DNA of 64,000 nt, from positions 32,389,645 through 32,453,644 of the forward strand of contig CM055100.1 in assembly GCA_029204225.1 (NCBI GenBank). Reading direction: 5' to 3'. Shown here one piece after another: positions 1 to 11,944 of this stretch. A program made the position numbers and the translations under genes. The notes under the pieces are model-generated. The model ran no database searches. It was given only the letters and a program-made list of their open reading frames with translations, and was not told the DNA's origin. Origin of the DNA: Diphasiastrum complanatum. Lineage: Eukaryota > Streptophyta > Lycopodiopsida > Lycopodiales > Lycopodiaceae. Every line of letters begins with the position of its first letter. Position 1 is the stretch's first letter.

Positions 1-90
1 TCTACTCATGGCAGCTACTCTTGCTCCCACTTATGGACAGTTGGCAGTTTGTAGTTTACAGCTATATTACTCATTTTTCTTTTATGCATA

Positions 91-1640
91 GTTTTTTCTT
101 GAAGACGTTTATATACGCTCCCATGGTTTTCACATACTTGACATGTACTCCTTTTGGTCTTATATGCCTTTTGGCATGGAAAAGACATTAATAAAGCTTT
201 CTTTCTTTCTTTCTTTCTTCTCTGCTAACAGATACCCAATCGGATATGGAGACGAATATTCTAGTTGATGATAGGCATAGGGACAGATGGCAGTGTATCA
301 GGCAGAAGAAGAGGTAGACCACCTTGGACAACAAATACGCGTGAATCAATCATGAACAACTTATGAAGGAAGAAGAATTGAAAAGAGCAGATTATTAAAG
401 TATGCTAAAGATTCAAAATGCCCTCTATTCACTCAAAGAAGTTTGTAGAAGAGAAATATACAAAAGCCAACAGCCAAGAGCCATGTGTTACATAGGAGTT
501 ACAAAAGCAAATGAAAAGCCTTGGCATTGGACAGCCAAGTGCTAATTGGAGAAGAAGGTCACTTGCCCCATGGACCCCCATTATGACTTGGGCCCCTCCA
601 AACTTGAGTACGTGGACCAAAAGTTAAAAAAATGCTCCTTGGGTCCTGAAAACCATATACATTGCCCCAACTTCATTAAATATGGCATTAACCCCATGAA
701 GTCACGCAATCCAAGCTTGGAGAAAGCTCTGTGCTCACCATACATCTCTGGAGAAGATTCCACCCAGGGAGAGAATAAACTCTGATGACCCCTGACAGCC
801 GTCCAGGGTGTACCTTCTGGTACCTCGACTTCGCAGTCAGAGCATCAACAGAGGAATCTCCATTAAAGGACAAATAGGACAAATAGTGACTTCTAACACA
901 GGTCACTTCAGACTCTGATCACTATGAGGATCCTCGTTGTGTAGCATTGATGATACGAGAGATGATGATTTTGAGATGGGACTTATCCAAAGACCAGATC
1001 AGTATGGATGCCCAGACTACTATCACAGATTTCTTTTCCAAACACCGACAGAGACTTACAAATGATACATATGCAAGATCGGAGGATGAGACAGATATAC
1101 CAGTTAGAGACTGACATCATGCTTATACGTCAGTGCATCAAATTGAGTCATATTTCCAGTAGATCGAGACATAGTGCCCACAAACCAAGACATAGTGCGA
1201 GACATAGTGCCCATAGGTCCTAGTAACAACCGCATCACTCAACACGCTCAGAGGAGTCAGAGCATTTCACAAACTTGATTACATCCTAATTTATAGCAGT
1301 GGTCGAGTCCTAAGGCTTGACTTTGTTTCATAATATTTGAGCTCCTTTTCTAATTTTTAATGCAGCGACATGTATCAAATTTATTTTTGTTGATCTAGTT
1401 TTATTTAGTATGTTTGCTTTTACAGAAACGTTTCTTTATACGCTCCTACTTATCACACACTCTTGAGATGTACAGAATTTGTCTTTTGTATCCTCCGGTA
1501 CCTACAAGTATGTTATTCTATGAAGACATCGTTTTATACGCTCCCAGTGTATCACACACACTTGAGATGTACTTATTTGGTCTTTTGTACCTTCGGGTTC
1601 CTATAAGACATCAATAAAGTTTTCTTTCTTTCTTTCTCAC
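91..1640. repeat. Direct repeats (91-219 and 1519-1640) bracketing an unclassified element
   Basis: Two related blocks of about 115 bp lie in direct orientation about 1.4 kb apart. Each runs from a tacgctccc-type motif through a tttggtctt motif to an AATAAAG signal followed by a (CTTT)n tract (near 203-219 and 1622-1637). The right side carries an extra partial copy at 1436-1512. The interior (220-1430) has only short ORFs with no recognisable protein, plus short acatagtgc repeats at 1167-1215. A polyadenylation signal followed by a microsatellite tail suggests the 3' ends of non-LTR elements, but a terminal-repeat element is also possible. Class unresolved. Confidence 0.5.
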
Positions 1641-1803
1641 CATGGCCCCTAAAAACAGGGAAGGGGAGGATTAGCCACCTCTCATAGATGCTTCATGTCA
1701 TATTCATGACTGAGTGTAGCAGTAGATTGATGAACAGTATGCTCTACTTTGTGCAACCTTTCAAATCAAAATTTTACATTATTTTGCTTAATGTGCTACT
1801 AAC

Positions 1804-2052
1804 CTTCCGATCAGCCCTTGCATATCCAAAGTACGGAATAACAGCAGTGATATTCTTTGCTGAAGCTCGTCGGCATGCATCAACCATGATAAGCAGCTCC
1901 ATCAAGTTCTCATTAGCAGGTGGGCATGTGGGCTGCACTAGAAACACATCACATCCCCTAACACTCTCTTGCAACTGCACATAAATCTCACCATCTGCGA
2001 ACCTTTTTATTTTGATCTTGCCAAGCTCCAACCCCATGCAACATGCAATTTC
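1804..2052 (-). CDS. PRS: Ribose-phosphate pyrophosphokinase (PRPP synthetase), exon 3
   Basis: Encodes 83 residues of PRPP synthetase, which transfers pyrophosphate from ATP to ribose-5-phosphate to make PRPP for nucleotide, histidine and tryptophan synthesis. The conserved blocks [37 protein letters not shown] and [13 protein letters not shown] are all present and read cleanly, very close to plant PRS1/PRS2 as I know them. On the minus strand the exon begins after a ttttgcAG acceptor (2054-2053) and ends at a GTTAGT donor (1803-1798). Both borders are phase 0, matching the exon at 7172-7351. The catalytic flexible loop and the PRPP-binding DDIIDTAGT motif would lie in following exons. I find none in 1-1803, so the gene continues left of the window. 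Confidence 0.93.
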
Positions 2053-2690
2053 CTGCAAAAGGATTGAAAAAAATAAGCTTACAATGTTTAAAACTTTTGT
2101 TAAGTTAAACAAGGACGTGAGCATCCAATACAAACAGCTGAATGCTGAAGCAGCTTCCAAAAAGACCAATGCATATCCTTTGCAACATTTCACAACAACT
2201 TATATAAAAATTTTGATAGCACGAATATATCACAAACTTCTACCATTGTTCAGGTCAATGCTGGAGTTTGGATTCCTGGCACCTGCAAATAATAATACAG
2301 TCATCAGACTGTACTTGAGCAGACAAGCCTTGTGATCAAATTTCTGATCCTACCTGAAATGTAATGATTTGCTGTGCAGGCTCAGCACTTGTCTTATTTT
2401 TCCAGAACTTGCTGGAGGGAAAAATCAGGTCTAGTTGTGGAACTCAAAATTCCAGGAAATAATTATCTAAAAGATTTTATGTTAGCAGATGAAAATTCTA
2501 ACTTCACTCAACAAGAACATAACTTAAGAGAAAGCTTGTGGTTTTTCTGAGCAAACTTTCAGGGGCTACCACAACAGGAGATTATGGCTTGAGAAAATGC
2601 AGATGCCAGGTGGCGTTGCATAAAAATATTCGAAAACCATCTCACTGGCACTTTTGAAGATAAATGCTAGGACTGTTGGGATTGTGTCTG

Positions 2691-3280
2691 AGTTGCAGCA
2701 GATCGCGATCCGCTGCAAAAACGAACCGGATCGTGCAATCCAAAACGTCATCGATCCGTGACCCGGATCGCAGTTTTTTTTTTTTTTGTGGAAAAAGGAG
2801 TAATGGCCAATTTTTTTTTTGAATGGTGGCCATGCTTTTTCAATAGATATCAGAAATCAGTTTTGAAATGGTGTTCTGATGCCCATGGTTTGCAGATCTA
2901 CTGATTCCATTTTCTGTTAGAAAACGATAGAAAGAGTTAGAAGGAGCCTTCCTTAGACGGGAATTGTACACTTCTTGTGGAATAGCTGAAATCTAAAACC
3001 ATCTACTGATATCCAAATTTCTGAAACCCTATGAAAATGCAGCCAGTTTGTTTATGAAAATCTACTGATGTCCAGATATTTTATGAATGTAGCCTGCAGC
3101 CATCTGAAACCAAGCAATAGATTTGCATAACAATTGCTTTTTTGATATCCTTTCACATGATACCCATATTGGCAACTATTCACAAAAAAAAAAATTGCGT
3201 TCCGGGAAACCCTAATGGGAAATCCCGGATCACATTCCTGAACGCGTTCCGGATCGCGTTCCGGAACGCAGACTGCAACT
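2691..3280. mobile_element. 590-bp MITE-like insertion with 12-bp target duplication
   Basis: The 12-mer ggattgtgtctg occurs at 2679-2690 and 3283-3294. Directly inside are short terminal inverted repeats, agttgcag at 2691-2698 and ctgcaact at 3273-3280. Both termini carry GC-rich gatccg/cggatcgcg motifs in inverted orientation, unlike the AT-rich middle. There is no coding capacity. It lies in PRS intron 2. The duplication is longer than that of common plant MITEs, so superfamily is uncertain. Confidence 0.5.
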
Positions 3281-3539
3281 TTGGATTGTGTCTGTGGGAA
3301 TGACAGAATCCTCGGTGCATGAATCTACGTCTATCGGATTCAAGACAACCTCAATTGCTTGGAGATCACTCTACTTAATCACATTTTTGAAATCACTGGA
3401 TCGAAAGAGTCGATTCCATAGACACGCACAATGTGGGTTGATTTATATAGTTGCAAAAGCGTAGTCAGAGCGGAACTTAGAGCTTATGATAGACAAACAT
3501 TAATAGTAATAAAAATATCTTGATCTAGGAATAACTTTA

Positions 3540-4293
3540 TCTGCATAGCATGAATCGATTAGAATACAATACGGCAGGACTTAGATGACTGGAACATAAA
3601 TTATATAGTCGCAGAGAGTGCGCTCTGATGACTTGATCAATCGAATCAATTGATTGTTGTGTATGTATCTCTATGTTTGATTTGAAGTCTATATACAATT
3701 TACATTGACACACGAAAGCGGTGTCTGACATAGATCATGGCAAGAGGATCGTGAAGCGGTGGAGCGTGAAGTCCGGCGCCGCTCCGCTAATGATCGCAAG
3801 TGATGTCTTTGCGGTTCCTTTGCGGTCCATCTCCTTTGTGTATCATAACCGCTAGTGACCGCAAGGAGTCCTTTTACGGTGTATTTACAATCCCCCCCAT
3901 TTGTGGTGCCTTGAAACTAGTCTCCACCACTGACCACAAGTGGGGCTCTTTGTGGTGCATTTGCGGTCACCCTTCTTTCGGGGCCTTAGCATTCACTTTC
4001 GTAATTGACCGCACGTAAGGCACTTGCGATTGCTTGCGATACTTAGTGAGCTTCTTTGCAAGACCTTTGCGGTCTCCCTCTTGCGAAGCCTGTTACCGCA
4101 AGTGACCATTTGTGGGGCCTTGCAATACATGACAAAGACCGAGGTAGACCATAAGAAGGGGTTTTGCGGTGTCTTGCAATGACTTCAAAAACTTGTTTTC
4201 AGACAGAGTATTTCTGCAAATTGTACGTCTGTACAAATATTTACACACAGAATGGATGGATCTAGATTAGCGATTTAGAGAGGATAGAAATCC
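3540..4293 (-). repeat. 3' LTR of copia-A with internal GACCGCAAGT-type subrepeats
   Basis: The LTR starts with TGTTGGATTTC at 4293, directly after a polypurine tract (minus attaaggggggg, near 4300). Parts of it recur to the right: 4083-4143 and 3965-3984 match 6598-6690, and 3617-3674 matches 6068-6120. Between 3770 and 4150 it carries at least seven degenerate copies of a gaccgcaagt / cttgcggt motif in both orientations. The lower boundary is approximate. Confidence 0.65.
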
Positions 4294-4299
4294 AACACC

Positions 4300-5985
4300 C
4301 CCCCTTAATCTAGATCCATAAATGCCTTGATCTCCAGACATAGAATAGCACAAAATTTCTTGTGTGCTTCTTGACTTAACGTATCATCTACATAAAGAGT
4401 GATGATGAAAAAGGACTGGTTGACAGCTTTGAAAAAAAATTTACAGTTTGCAGAGCTTGGTTGAAATCCATGATCAATCAAGAACGTGTTGATTCGAGGG
4501 AACCATGCTCTGGATGATTGCTTCAGACCGTAAAAAGCTTTATGGAGTTTACATACTTGGTCTCCATGACCATTACGAACATAGCCTTCTTGCTGAATCA
4601 TATAAATGTCCTCTTCGATGACTCCATTCAGGAATGTTGTTTGTACATCCATCTGGTGTACCTCAAGATCGGCTGTAGCAGCATATGACAGTAGCAATCG
4701 GATAGAAGTGTGCTTGACCACTGGGCTGAAGGTTTCGAACTAGTCGATATTGGGAATTTGTGAAAATCCCCTTGCCACGAGTCGAGCTTTTGATGCTACC
4801 ATCTACTTTGTATTTGATCTTGACGATCCATTTGCAGTCAATTATCTTTCTATCTGCTGGCAGCTTGGTGACAGTCCAGTTGGCTCCTAGATAGAGTAGT
4901 GAGCAAACTCATCAGTATAGCGGACAAGTTGAACTCTGATTCTTGTAGATCCTCTGGGTTCGGCTTCTGGTTGTGAAGTTCGATTTTGTGTTGGTTGCGT
5001 ATGTTGCTCCTAAGTTGCAGCTTCAATGTCGTCCTCTGAATCTGAGTGTACGGGCTGACTGCTTGAAGAAATATTATCAGTTGTCAGGGCAGGCATCTGG
5101 TCCTTGCCCTTCAAGTCAATAAACTATTCTTCAAGAAAAGCTACATCCCTATTAGTGAACACCTTACAGGTCTGAATATTGTATTGTCTGTACATTCCAT
5201 TAGAAGAACGGTAGCCAACAAAAATCGTCTTGAATGAATGCTCATCAAGTTTCTTTCTTTTGTCCTTTGGGACATGAGAATAGGTAGTGCATCCGAATAC
5301 TCTCAAATACTTCAATGAAGGCTTGGAGCCTGTCCAAACTTCATGAGGGGTTTGCTGTCAGGTAGTCCTTTAGTTGTACATCGATTCTGTACGTAGGCTG
5401 ATGTTGATACAGCATGTTGCCAGAATGATTTGGGCAACAAAGCATGTGAGATCATGCATTTGGCAGATTCGACTAAGGGTCATGTTCTTCCTTTCAGCCA
5501 GTCCATTCGACTGTGCAGAATAGGAAGCAACAAACTGTTGTTCGATGCCTGTGGCGGAAGAGTAGTCCTTGAATTCGTTTGAGATGTATTCACTGCCATT
5601 TTCACTCTTAAGGATTTTGATCCTTTTGTCTGTCTACAACTCTGCATTCTCTTTATATTCTTTGAAGAATCTAAAAGCTTCATATTTGTGCTTCATGAAA
5701 TATACAAATCGTCGTCTTCGACGTTTCGCTTCGTGTTGGCTTCTTCTTGTTAAACTTCAAGATTCGACAGTCCTGAATTTCATGGTTCGTTCGTTTGCAG
5801 TACTTGCAGAACAACTTCTTCTTGCTCTAAGCAGGTTGCAGACCCCGGATTCTGGTTCGAACTTTTCTTCAGCGACTGTTTTTGGTTGCCATCGCATTGC
5901 TTGGCAACTTTCTTCTTCGGATTCTTCTTCGGATTCTTGTTTGAAAACAGGGCTTGTGACTGGGCTTGTCTCATATGGCCAATCG
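4300..5985 (-). pseudogene. Copia-A: degraded Ty1/copia gag-pol
   Basis: Minus-strand order is gag zinc knuckle near 5830-5755 (CKYCKRTNHEIQDC, out of frame with its flanks), integrase core near 5690-5480 in broken frames, integrase C-terminal region at 5315-5124 (LRVFGCTTYSHVPKDKRKKLD), then reverse transcriptase at 4721-4305 with QMDVQTTFLNG, KLHKAFYGLKQ and the catalytic LYVDD box. Most of gag and the protease are missing, and RNase H is deleted so that RT runs almost directly into the polypurine tract. Zinc-knuckle spelling places it in the same family as copia-C/D. It sits in PRS intron 2, in the gene's own orientation. Confidence 0.85.
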
Positions 5986-6139
5986 CCGCAGAGAGTACAA
6001 GTCTGAATGCACAGAGTTGCATTCTTCCTAAAACAATACTCTGATGTAACAGAGAAAAAGAACAAGCGCTCTGATGTTCTGATCAATCGAATCAATTGAT
6101 TGTTGTGTATGTATCTCTATTACAAATAATAAATGATAA

Positions 6140-6553
6140 TGTTAGTTTCCCATAAGTTACTTTGACCCAAAAGGTCGAGACTTGTGTAACCATGGGTTAG
6201 GTTTATTATTTAGACCATGTTAAGCCAGTTTTAGTTAAGTTGGACTCGATTTTGGTCTAGTAGTAACTCGTGGGTCCAAGTAAAGTCTAATTATGTTAAG
6301 GGACCCTATCTTGACTTTTGGGGGTGCCCTATAATTAGTAGTGGGTTTGGAAGGTTCTAGAACTTAGGGTTTGGAAGAGTCTAGTCCCTTGGAAGGCCTA
6401 TTTATATGTACTCATTGCTCATTTGTAATTCATTCCCTTTCAAGCATTGATACTACTTTCTCTCTCCTTGAGGGCGCCTAACCCTCTCCCTCTTCTTCTT
6501 CTTCTATATGGAGATTGAATGTTAGAAGGATCTTGGCACTTTGATTTCCTACA
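6140..6553 (+). repeat. Nested plus-strand copia LTR
   Basis: A 414-bp segment begins TGTTAGTTTCCC and ends CTACA immediately before a perfect TGGTATCAGAGCC primer-binding site (6554-6566), complementary to the initiator-Met tRNA 3' end. It has a ttatttatatg TATA-like element near 6409. No internal coding region follows: the sequence returns to copia-A LTR sequence by about 6598. Confidence 0.7.
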
Positions 6554-6566
6554 TGGTATCAGAGCC
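6554..6566 (+). other. tRNA-iMet primer-binding site
   Basis: TGGTATCAGAGCC abuts the CA end of the LTR at 6140-6553. This is the standard plant copia minus-strand primer site. Confidence 0.8.
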
Positions 6567-7171
6567 ATGGATCTCCTATGCTTGATTTAGGGTTGGAGTC
6601 ACCCTTCTTTCGGGGCGCGGAGCCTGTTACCGCGAGTGATCATTTGCGGGGCCTTACGATACATTACAAAGACCGAGTTGGAATAAAATATATCACACTT
6701 TTTCTTGGAAAGGGCCAAAACCATATGGTCTGAATGTCAGTTAATAACAAAAAACAACAAGGGTCCCAGATACTGACACAAAGGCCCAAATACAAATAGC
6801 TGCTATCAAATATTAACATGGGGACCTGAGATGCGACAATGACCTTTGAAATGCCTTAAACTTCTTTATGTGACTATTGTCATTATGATGTTCAAATGAA
6901 ATGTAACATGCAAATGGACTACGGCTTGTTGGAAATAGAGAAAGAAACAGACGCTCTCTTCCACTTGTAACTTGCTTTCTCAACTGTCAAATGTAATGTC
7001 ATTCTTCGAATGAACTCATGGAGAAACATTGTAGACTTTCTGATTGTGTGACATGCATTATTCACCTATTTAATTCACACTTTCTAGAATGGTGAGGCTA
7101 AATCCAGAGAGACAAGATTGTGCAATGTCAAAATCACTAAAATTAACACAAGTGTACCAATCAGCCAGTAC

Positions 7172-7351
7172 CTGTGACAGTTGTAGATTGGCTGTTCCTG
7201 AAAATATCTTCAGTCGTGTATCAGGCTTTGACTCCTGAAGAAAGATATCTTGCATTGGTCTAGAGCCAACAACTCCACTCCAATTATGAGTTGGTATGAT
7301 GGGCAAAACAGGCCTTCCATTCCACGCCAATGAATCCGCGCCTTGACATCT
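7172..7351 (-). CDS. PRS: Ribose-phosphate pyrophosphokinase, exon 2
   Basis: This 60-codon exon contains the start of the mature enzyme: KPDTRLKIFSGTANLQLSQ near its end corresponds to the family's RLxIFSGTANPxLAQ block. The reading frame opens after a tttggtacAG acceptor (7353-7352) and closes at CAG followed by GTACTG (7171-7166), phase 0 on both sides. Splicing to 2052 gives [14 protein letters not shown], as expected for plant plastid PRS proteins. The first ~40 residues are poorly conserved linker/transit sequence. The intron downstream (7171-2053) is 5.1 kb and contains copia-A and other insertions. Confidence 0.88.
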
Positions 7352-10007
7352 CTGTACCAAAAAAAGACAATCTCAACACTGATCAGAATTGCAACAGATT
7401 CAAGTAAACTTTAAGAAACTACTAAATTTTTTTTGTTCAAGAGAAAGAGCTTAATCTTAGCGATTTTAGACAGCTAAGAAACAGAGATAGTTAACACGAA
7501 CTAAGTAAAAACTATGATGCCAACTAGATTGAGAAATAATGACTTGCAGAAAGAAATATTTTTTTCAACAGATGGGAGTCCTTGTTGCCCTGCCTACTTT
7601 TTGAGCACCACAGGAAACTTGATTGAGAAAAGGTCCGGTCCTAATTTCACAAATACAATGTAAAAGAGGGTCAACAAACAATCTTACTGTATCAGTATTG
7701 TGTGATCCCAGTTTCACTCCATCCATACCAAACCATACTAAAAATAATGGACATATAGTGATTGCAGCAATTGATTTGCTAGTTTACAAGTTAATGGCCA
7801 TGAAGTGAACCATATATTGCAACAGCACTAGTCAATTTTAAACTTTTGGGTCAATTATTTGCTTTTATACAACAGAAACCAAAATAGAAAGATCATTTTA
7901 AAATTTTAGTGTCTATAAATAAGCAACAAAATACAGTAGACATTATGTCATGACTTTGTCACAGATATGTGGCATTTTTAAAGGCTTGCCTACTGGGTTG
8001 GTTATACACTGATAAATTAACTGAAAGAAACAAACCATAGCTGGAAACATCCATTGAAAAGGTTCCACACCTAAATATATACTATTTATAATTTCTGGAT
8101 GCCTGAGACTATGTTGTGTTGCGTGCATTGTAATTTGTGCATGTGTCATGACTCATGAGTCAACTTTGAAGCATTCAAGTATGTACTAACTACTATCATC
8201 TATGGACTATCTTTTAAGTACTATAGCTTGTAAGTTACGATGAATCATGATTCATTAAATTGTAAATTGTAAATTGTAAATTGTAATCTGTATTTCAAGT
8301 TTCTGGTCACTGGTAAGTCGGAATTGGTCACGACTCACTACATGTGAACTTTAAAGCACTTGCCACTCAGCGTTGTGAACTAAGAACTTTCAATTCAGTC
8401 TTGTAATATGTATGAAGTATGGCAGAGTATCTAGTTTCTACAAGTGTATATAGTATGATCACCTATTTATGGGGTCCCATAGATGATAGGACCCAAATTA
8501 GGGCTAGGGTTTATAATATAGGGCTAGGCAATGGGCATTGGGCATCGACGTGTGATTGTTGACACGTTATCGAGCATGCAAACCCTCATGCGCTAAACTT
8601 CTTGCTCTCTTACAAGACTCTAAAGACGCTAATGGTCGTGTCTTTGCATAATTCCTCAATGCACCTGAGCATGATTTCTCAAGGGCCATAAGCTTTGTGC
8701 TGGCATGCACAGATTCTCACAACCTATCCATGACAATATCAATAATTGACTAAGGAAAGCGACCATACACAGTTTCTCCTCTTGAAATTGCATGCTTTAG
8801 TTCATTCTCATGAAATTGGATGTATCTACTTGGTACTAGTGTTTCTATCATGTCTAAACCCCCCAAAACCCATAGAAACACATTTTCAAAACAAAAAAAC
8901 CCTAAAAAAATTTCTTGTTTCGAACCTGAACCTCCCGTTTCAAACACGTTTTGAAATGACGTACGAAATGGACCCATGAAACATTGATTTGGAAGGCTTC
9001 TATGTTTGAGCAACCTATCTTTGAATCTATGTTTTCCCTCTTCTAGGTAAAGAAGGATTCGGAGCTTTTCCATCCCTCTTTGACGTCCCATGTGCCATAT
9101 CACTCATCGTATTGATGTACAGAGGTAGTTACTTTCATTGTAATGTTATTGCATCGTTTCCATTTTGATGTATCATATATGGCAATGCAATGTTACTTTA
9201 ACTTTTTTTGCTTTCTTCAACATAAAATGTGGTATCTATTAGCCACTTCTAATTGGGGTTTTCCTGCTTAAGATTGGCTTAACTTGTGAGGTTTGGCACA
9301 TGATATTTTGTGTTGTCAGAGCATTAGGTCCATGAATCATTGTGTTCAACATGAATCTCCTCAGGTTTCAAAAGATTATAGAAACTTTTTGCTAATTTCC
9401 TTGATTTTCAAGTTTTTGGACCATTTTTTTTCCACTTTTTGAGCATCATAATGAGATGTCATAATCAAATTTAATTTCCCATGGTGTAGGCCTTATCTCT
9501 AGCTTTGATTTGAATCAGTTTAGTTGAATTTCCACAAAAGGTACTTAAATACGTGCACGACTTTTTTTCCATTGCAATACTTGTAGAAAATCAACATTAA
9601 CAATGATGTATTTATTCATTCAATAGCATAACTAAATAAGCACTCATCACTAATAGAGAAAAACTTGTCACTCTATAGCAGAATGATTGTAGTTACAAGA
9701 AGCTGACAAATGTGAGGGAAAACTCTCTCCTATGTACAAAGCAGTCAGTGCCTCTCCACTTTCTAGAAATGAGTAGCTTGGGGACACTAGGCAGCAGTCA
9801 CAGAATACAAAAGGCCATGCATCAAGAGTCACTAGCACCGGAAAAAATCATTGGCCAATCACTCAATACTGAAGCTGTTAGAATTTGTCATGCAAATTCT
9901 AGATGGAGTTACTAGTCCTACTAGCACTCACGTAAACCAAGCATAGAGATTAAAGAGAAATCAGATTATAGAAGAATTGAGCAAAGCTCTAACACACTGG
10001 AATAATG
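7352..10007 (-). other. PRS intron 1, left part: no gene recognised
   Basis: This stretch is intronic sequence between the exon at 7172-7351 and the PLE region. It contains only short ORFs without recognisable motifs. It includes a 7-bp tandem repeat at 8257-8284, and near 9884-9907 a hairpin-forming agaatttg-tcatg-caaattct preceded by TGTTAG, which could be a degraded LTR end. Confidence 0.5.
8257..8284. repeat. (AAATTGT)4 tandem repeat
   Basis: Four consecutive perfect copies of a 7-bp unit lie inside PRS intron 1. Confidence 0.85.
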
Positions 10008-10063
10008 TATCTATTTGTGAAATTAGAATATATCCAATTTCACAAATTTATATAGAGAAGTCA
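10008..10063 (-). repeat. 56-bp hairpin/TATA repeat, left copy
   Basis: Identical over 56 bp to 17021-17076. It contains an 11-bp perfect inverted repeat (tttgtgaaatt ... aatttcacaaa) with an 11-nt loop and, on the minus strand, a CTCTATATAAA TATA box. The likeliest source is the core promoter region of a copia LTR. Confidence 0.6.
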
Positions 10064-10450
10064 GTGATGTCATAAGGTAAACCTTAGAAACAATATATGA
10101 GCAACTCAAATAGTCAAAGGAACTAAGTCAAAACAACAATAAAAATTCAATAAACAAAAAATCTTAGCCAAATAGCATTGCTTATGTCTCATCAGTACCC
10201 AAGCATAAGTTGCTAACTGGGTTTCGAAAGAATCCGGATTCTCTTGGGTAGACCCAGTGTTGACTAAGAAGCAAAAGACAATCAGTAAGAAGAAAGAAAA
10301 AATAATTATTATTTAAATAAAATGAGATTCAAAAATAGAATTTATAAATTAAATCTAGTTAAAAATAAAATAAAATAAAAACATAAAATGAAAACAAATA
10401 AGAACAAGGGTCATAATGTGTATACGAGTTACTAAAACAAAGACAAAATA

Positions 10451-11688
10451 CTAGAAACAAAGCGGGCTCCTTAGCTCCCCACTTTTCTGGATTCTATGAT
10501 TAATCATCTTAAACATACCATAAGCTGAAACACCAAAGATAAAACCAAAAGAGTCTAAAACAGTTCGAACTTTTCTCATGATTTTCTTAAACGAGTAACC
10601 CTTATGGAGTAACAAAATGATTAGATTGCTTGACTGGTCTACAAAAGCATCTCTACTAGTACAAAGACGAGAGAACTTGTATAATTGAGAAGTGATCACT
10701 CCATATTTAACAGAATCTGAAATATTTGTCAAGTTACTATATTTTGCCTGCAACCTTTTATCAAAAATATCAACCAATAAACCGGACCTACCCTGGCTTA
10801 TAGAAAGGTCTAAAAAATTGCACTTATCATCACTAGTTGTACGATTAAGTTTACATGCGTCTTTAGGATAGATTCCTCCACCAAAAACGCTAGGGTCTTT
10901 ATATACAAAACTACCAAAATTAGGAAGATCACGAACAAATGAGTCATCAATATATCTTCTAACATGAGTTGATTTATGCAATAAGATGGGACAAGTACCA
11001 CAAGAAACTAATCTTTGCACAAATTCAAATTCATAAGAGAAAAGATAAAAGTTAGCTAGATGAGCAGCACAATTAGTACCCCTGGGAATACCTATCGTTT
11101 GTTGAAAAAGCGAATCACCTAGAGAAATATGCAAGTTATCCAAGAGAAAGTGCAGCCAAGAACAAACATCTTCAGCATCAACTATTTTAGTAAATCTTTT
11201 CTTCTTTGAATCGACATCTTGATTTTTGTTCTTAAGCCAACAAAACTCAAAATGCTCTTTTCAACTTTTAAAGCTTTGCATCGAGTGTCCTTTAGTTTAT
11301 TGCTAAAAACATCTCGAATTAGCTTGTTAACACGAAACTTCAAATCTTCCAAATTGATTTTAGTGTTAAGTGTTGTGAAGTCATAGGTTTGAAGAAGCAT
11401 ACGTTGGGTCTTTCCTTCTAAAGTACGAGAGGAGTTGAAAAACTTTATTACTTCTATAATACCTACAGAATCGTTTAAAATCCAACTACAACTAACAGGA
11501 ACATCTGCATCCTTAAGTAAGTTTATCCAAAGTTCATTAATAGAAGGAAGCAACGCTTTGAAGCAACTACTTAGCCACTTAGAAAGGTCAGTCAACGTAG
11601 TTTTATAGGCTGCTGCAATAAACCTAGGCCTCTTAGGAACTTTATGAAATTCCATGCAGCACAAAGAAAAGGAAGATTTGGGTAACAA
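10451..11688 (-). pseudogene. PLE reverse transcriptase
   Basis: Motifs in order: VPKRPRFIAAAYKTTLTDL (fingers), WILND, motif A YDFTTLNTKI, motif B IGIPRGTNCAAHLANFYL with the following SYE, motif C RRYIDDSF (near 10955-10932) and NFLDLSISQGRSGLLVDIFDKR. The three catalytic aspartates (one in A, two in C) are all retained. Two frames are needed (11688-11182 and 11143-10451), with the break near 11180-11215. GIPxGTN plus YIDD with a telomerase-like fingers region distinguishes it from copia, gypsy and LINE reverse transcriptases. The product would copy the element's RNA at the nicked target. Confidence 0.88.
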
Positions 11689-11944
11689 TTAAAGTTCTAA
11701 GAATGACAAAAATCTTGATGATATTTTATTACACTCACAGTTGAAAGAGAACAAGCGTTATATGTTCCTACTGGAGAATGGACTTCATCAATAACGATTC
11801 CAAATAGAATTTCTTGCAAACAAATACAAAATTGTTTGAGCATTTATCCACATACAAAATGACAAAACGTCTATGAAACTTACGAAGAAGAACTTCCTCC
11901 TCATTAGAAAATGAAGTATCAATAGGACTCTTTCAAAAACAATG

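Larger units (their letters stand above)
5986..6690 (-). repeat. 5' LTR remnant of copia-A, split by a nested LTR
   Basis: Two pieces match the 3' LTR of copia-A: 6066-6125 (around tcaatcgaatcaattgattg) and 6598-6690 (around cacccttctttcgggg and cctgttaccgc). They are separated by an unrelated plus-strand LTR (6140-6553) with its primer site. The simplest reading is that the later LTR element inserted into the copia-A LTR and was then trimmed. Confidence 0.6.

Noticed and set aside
8750-9103. 117-codon minus ORF in PRS intron 1
   Set aside because: No recognisable motif, overlaps another ORF on the opposite strand, and shows no splice context.
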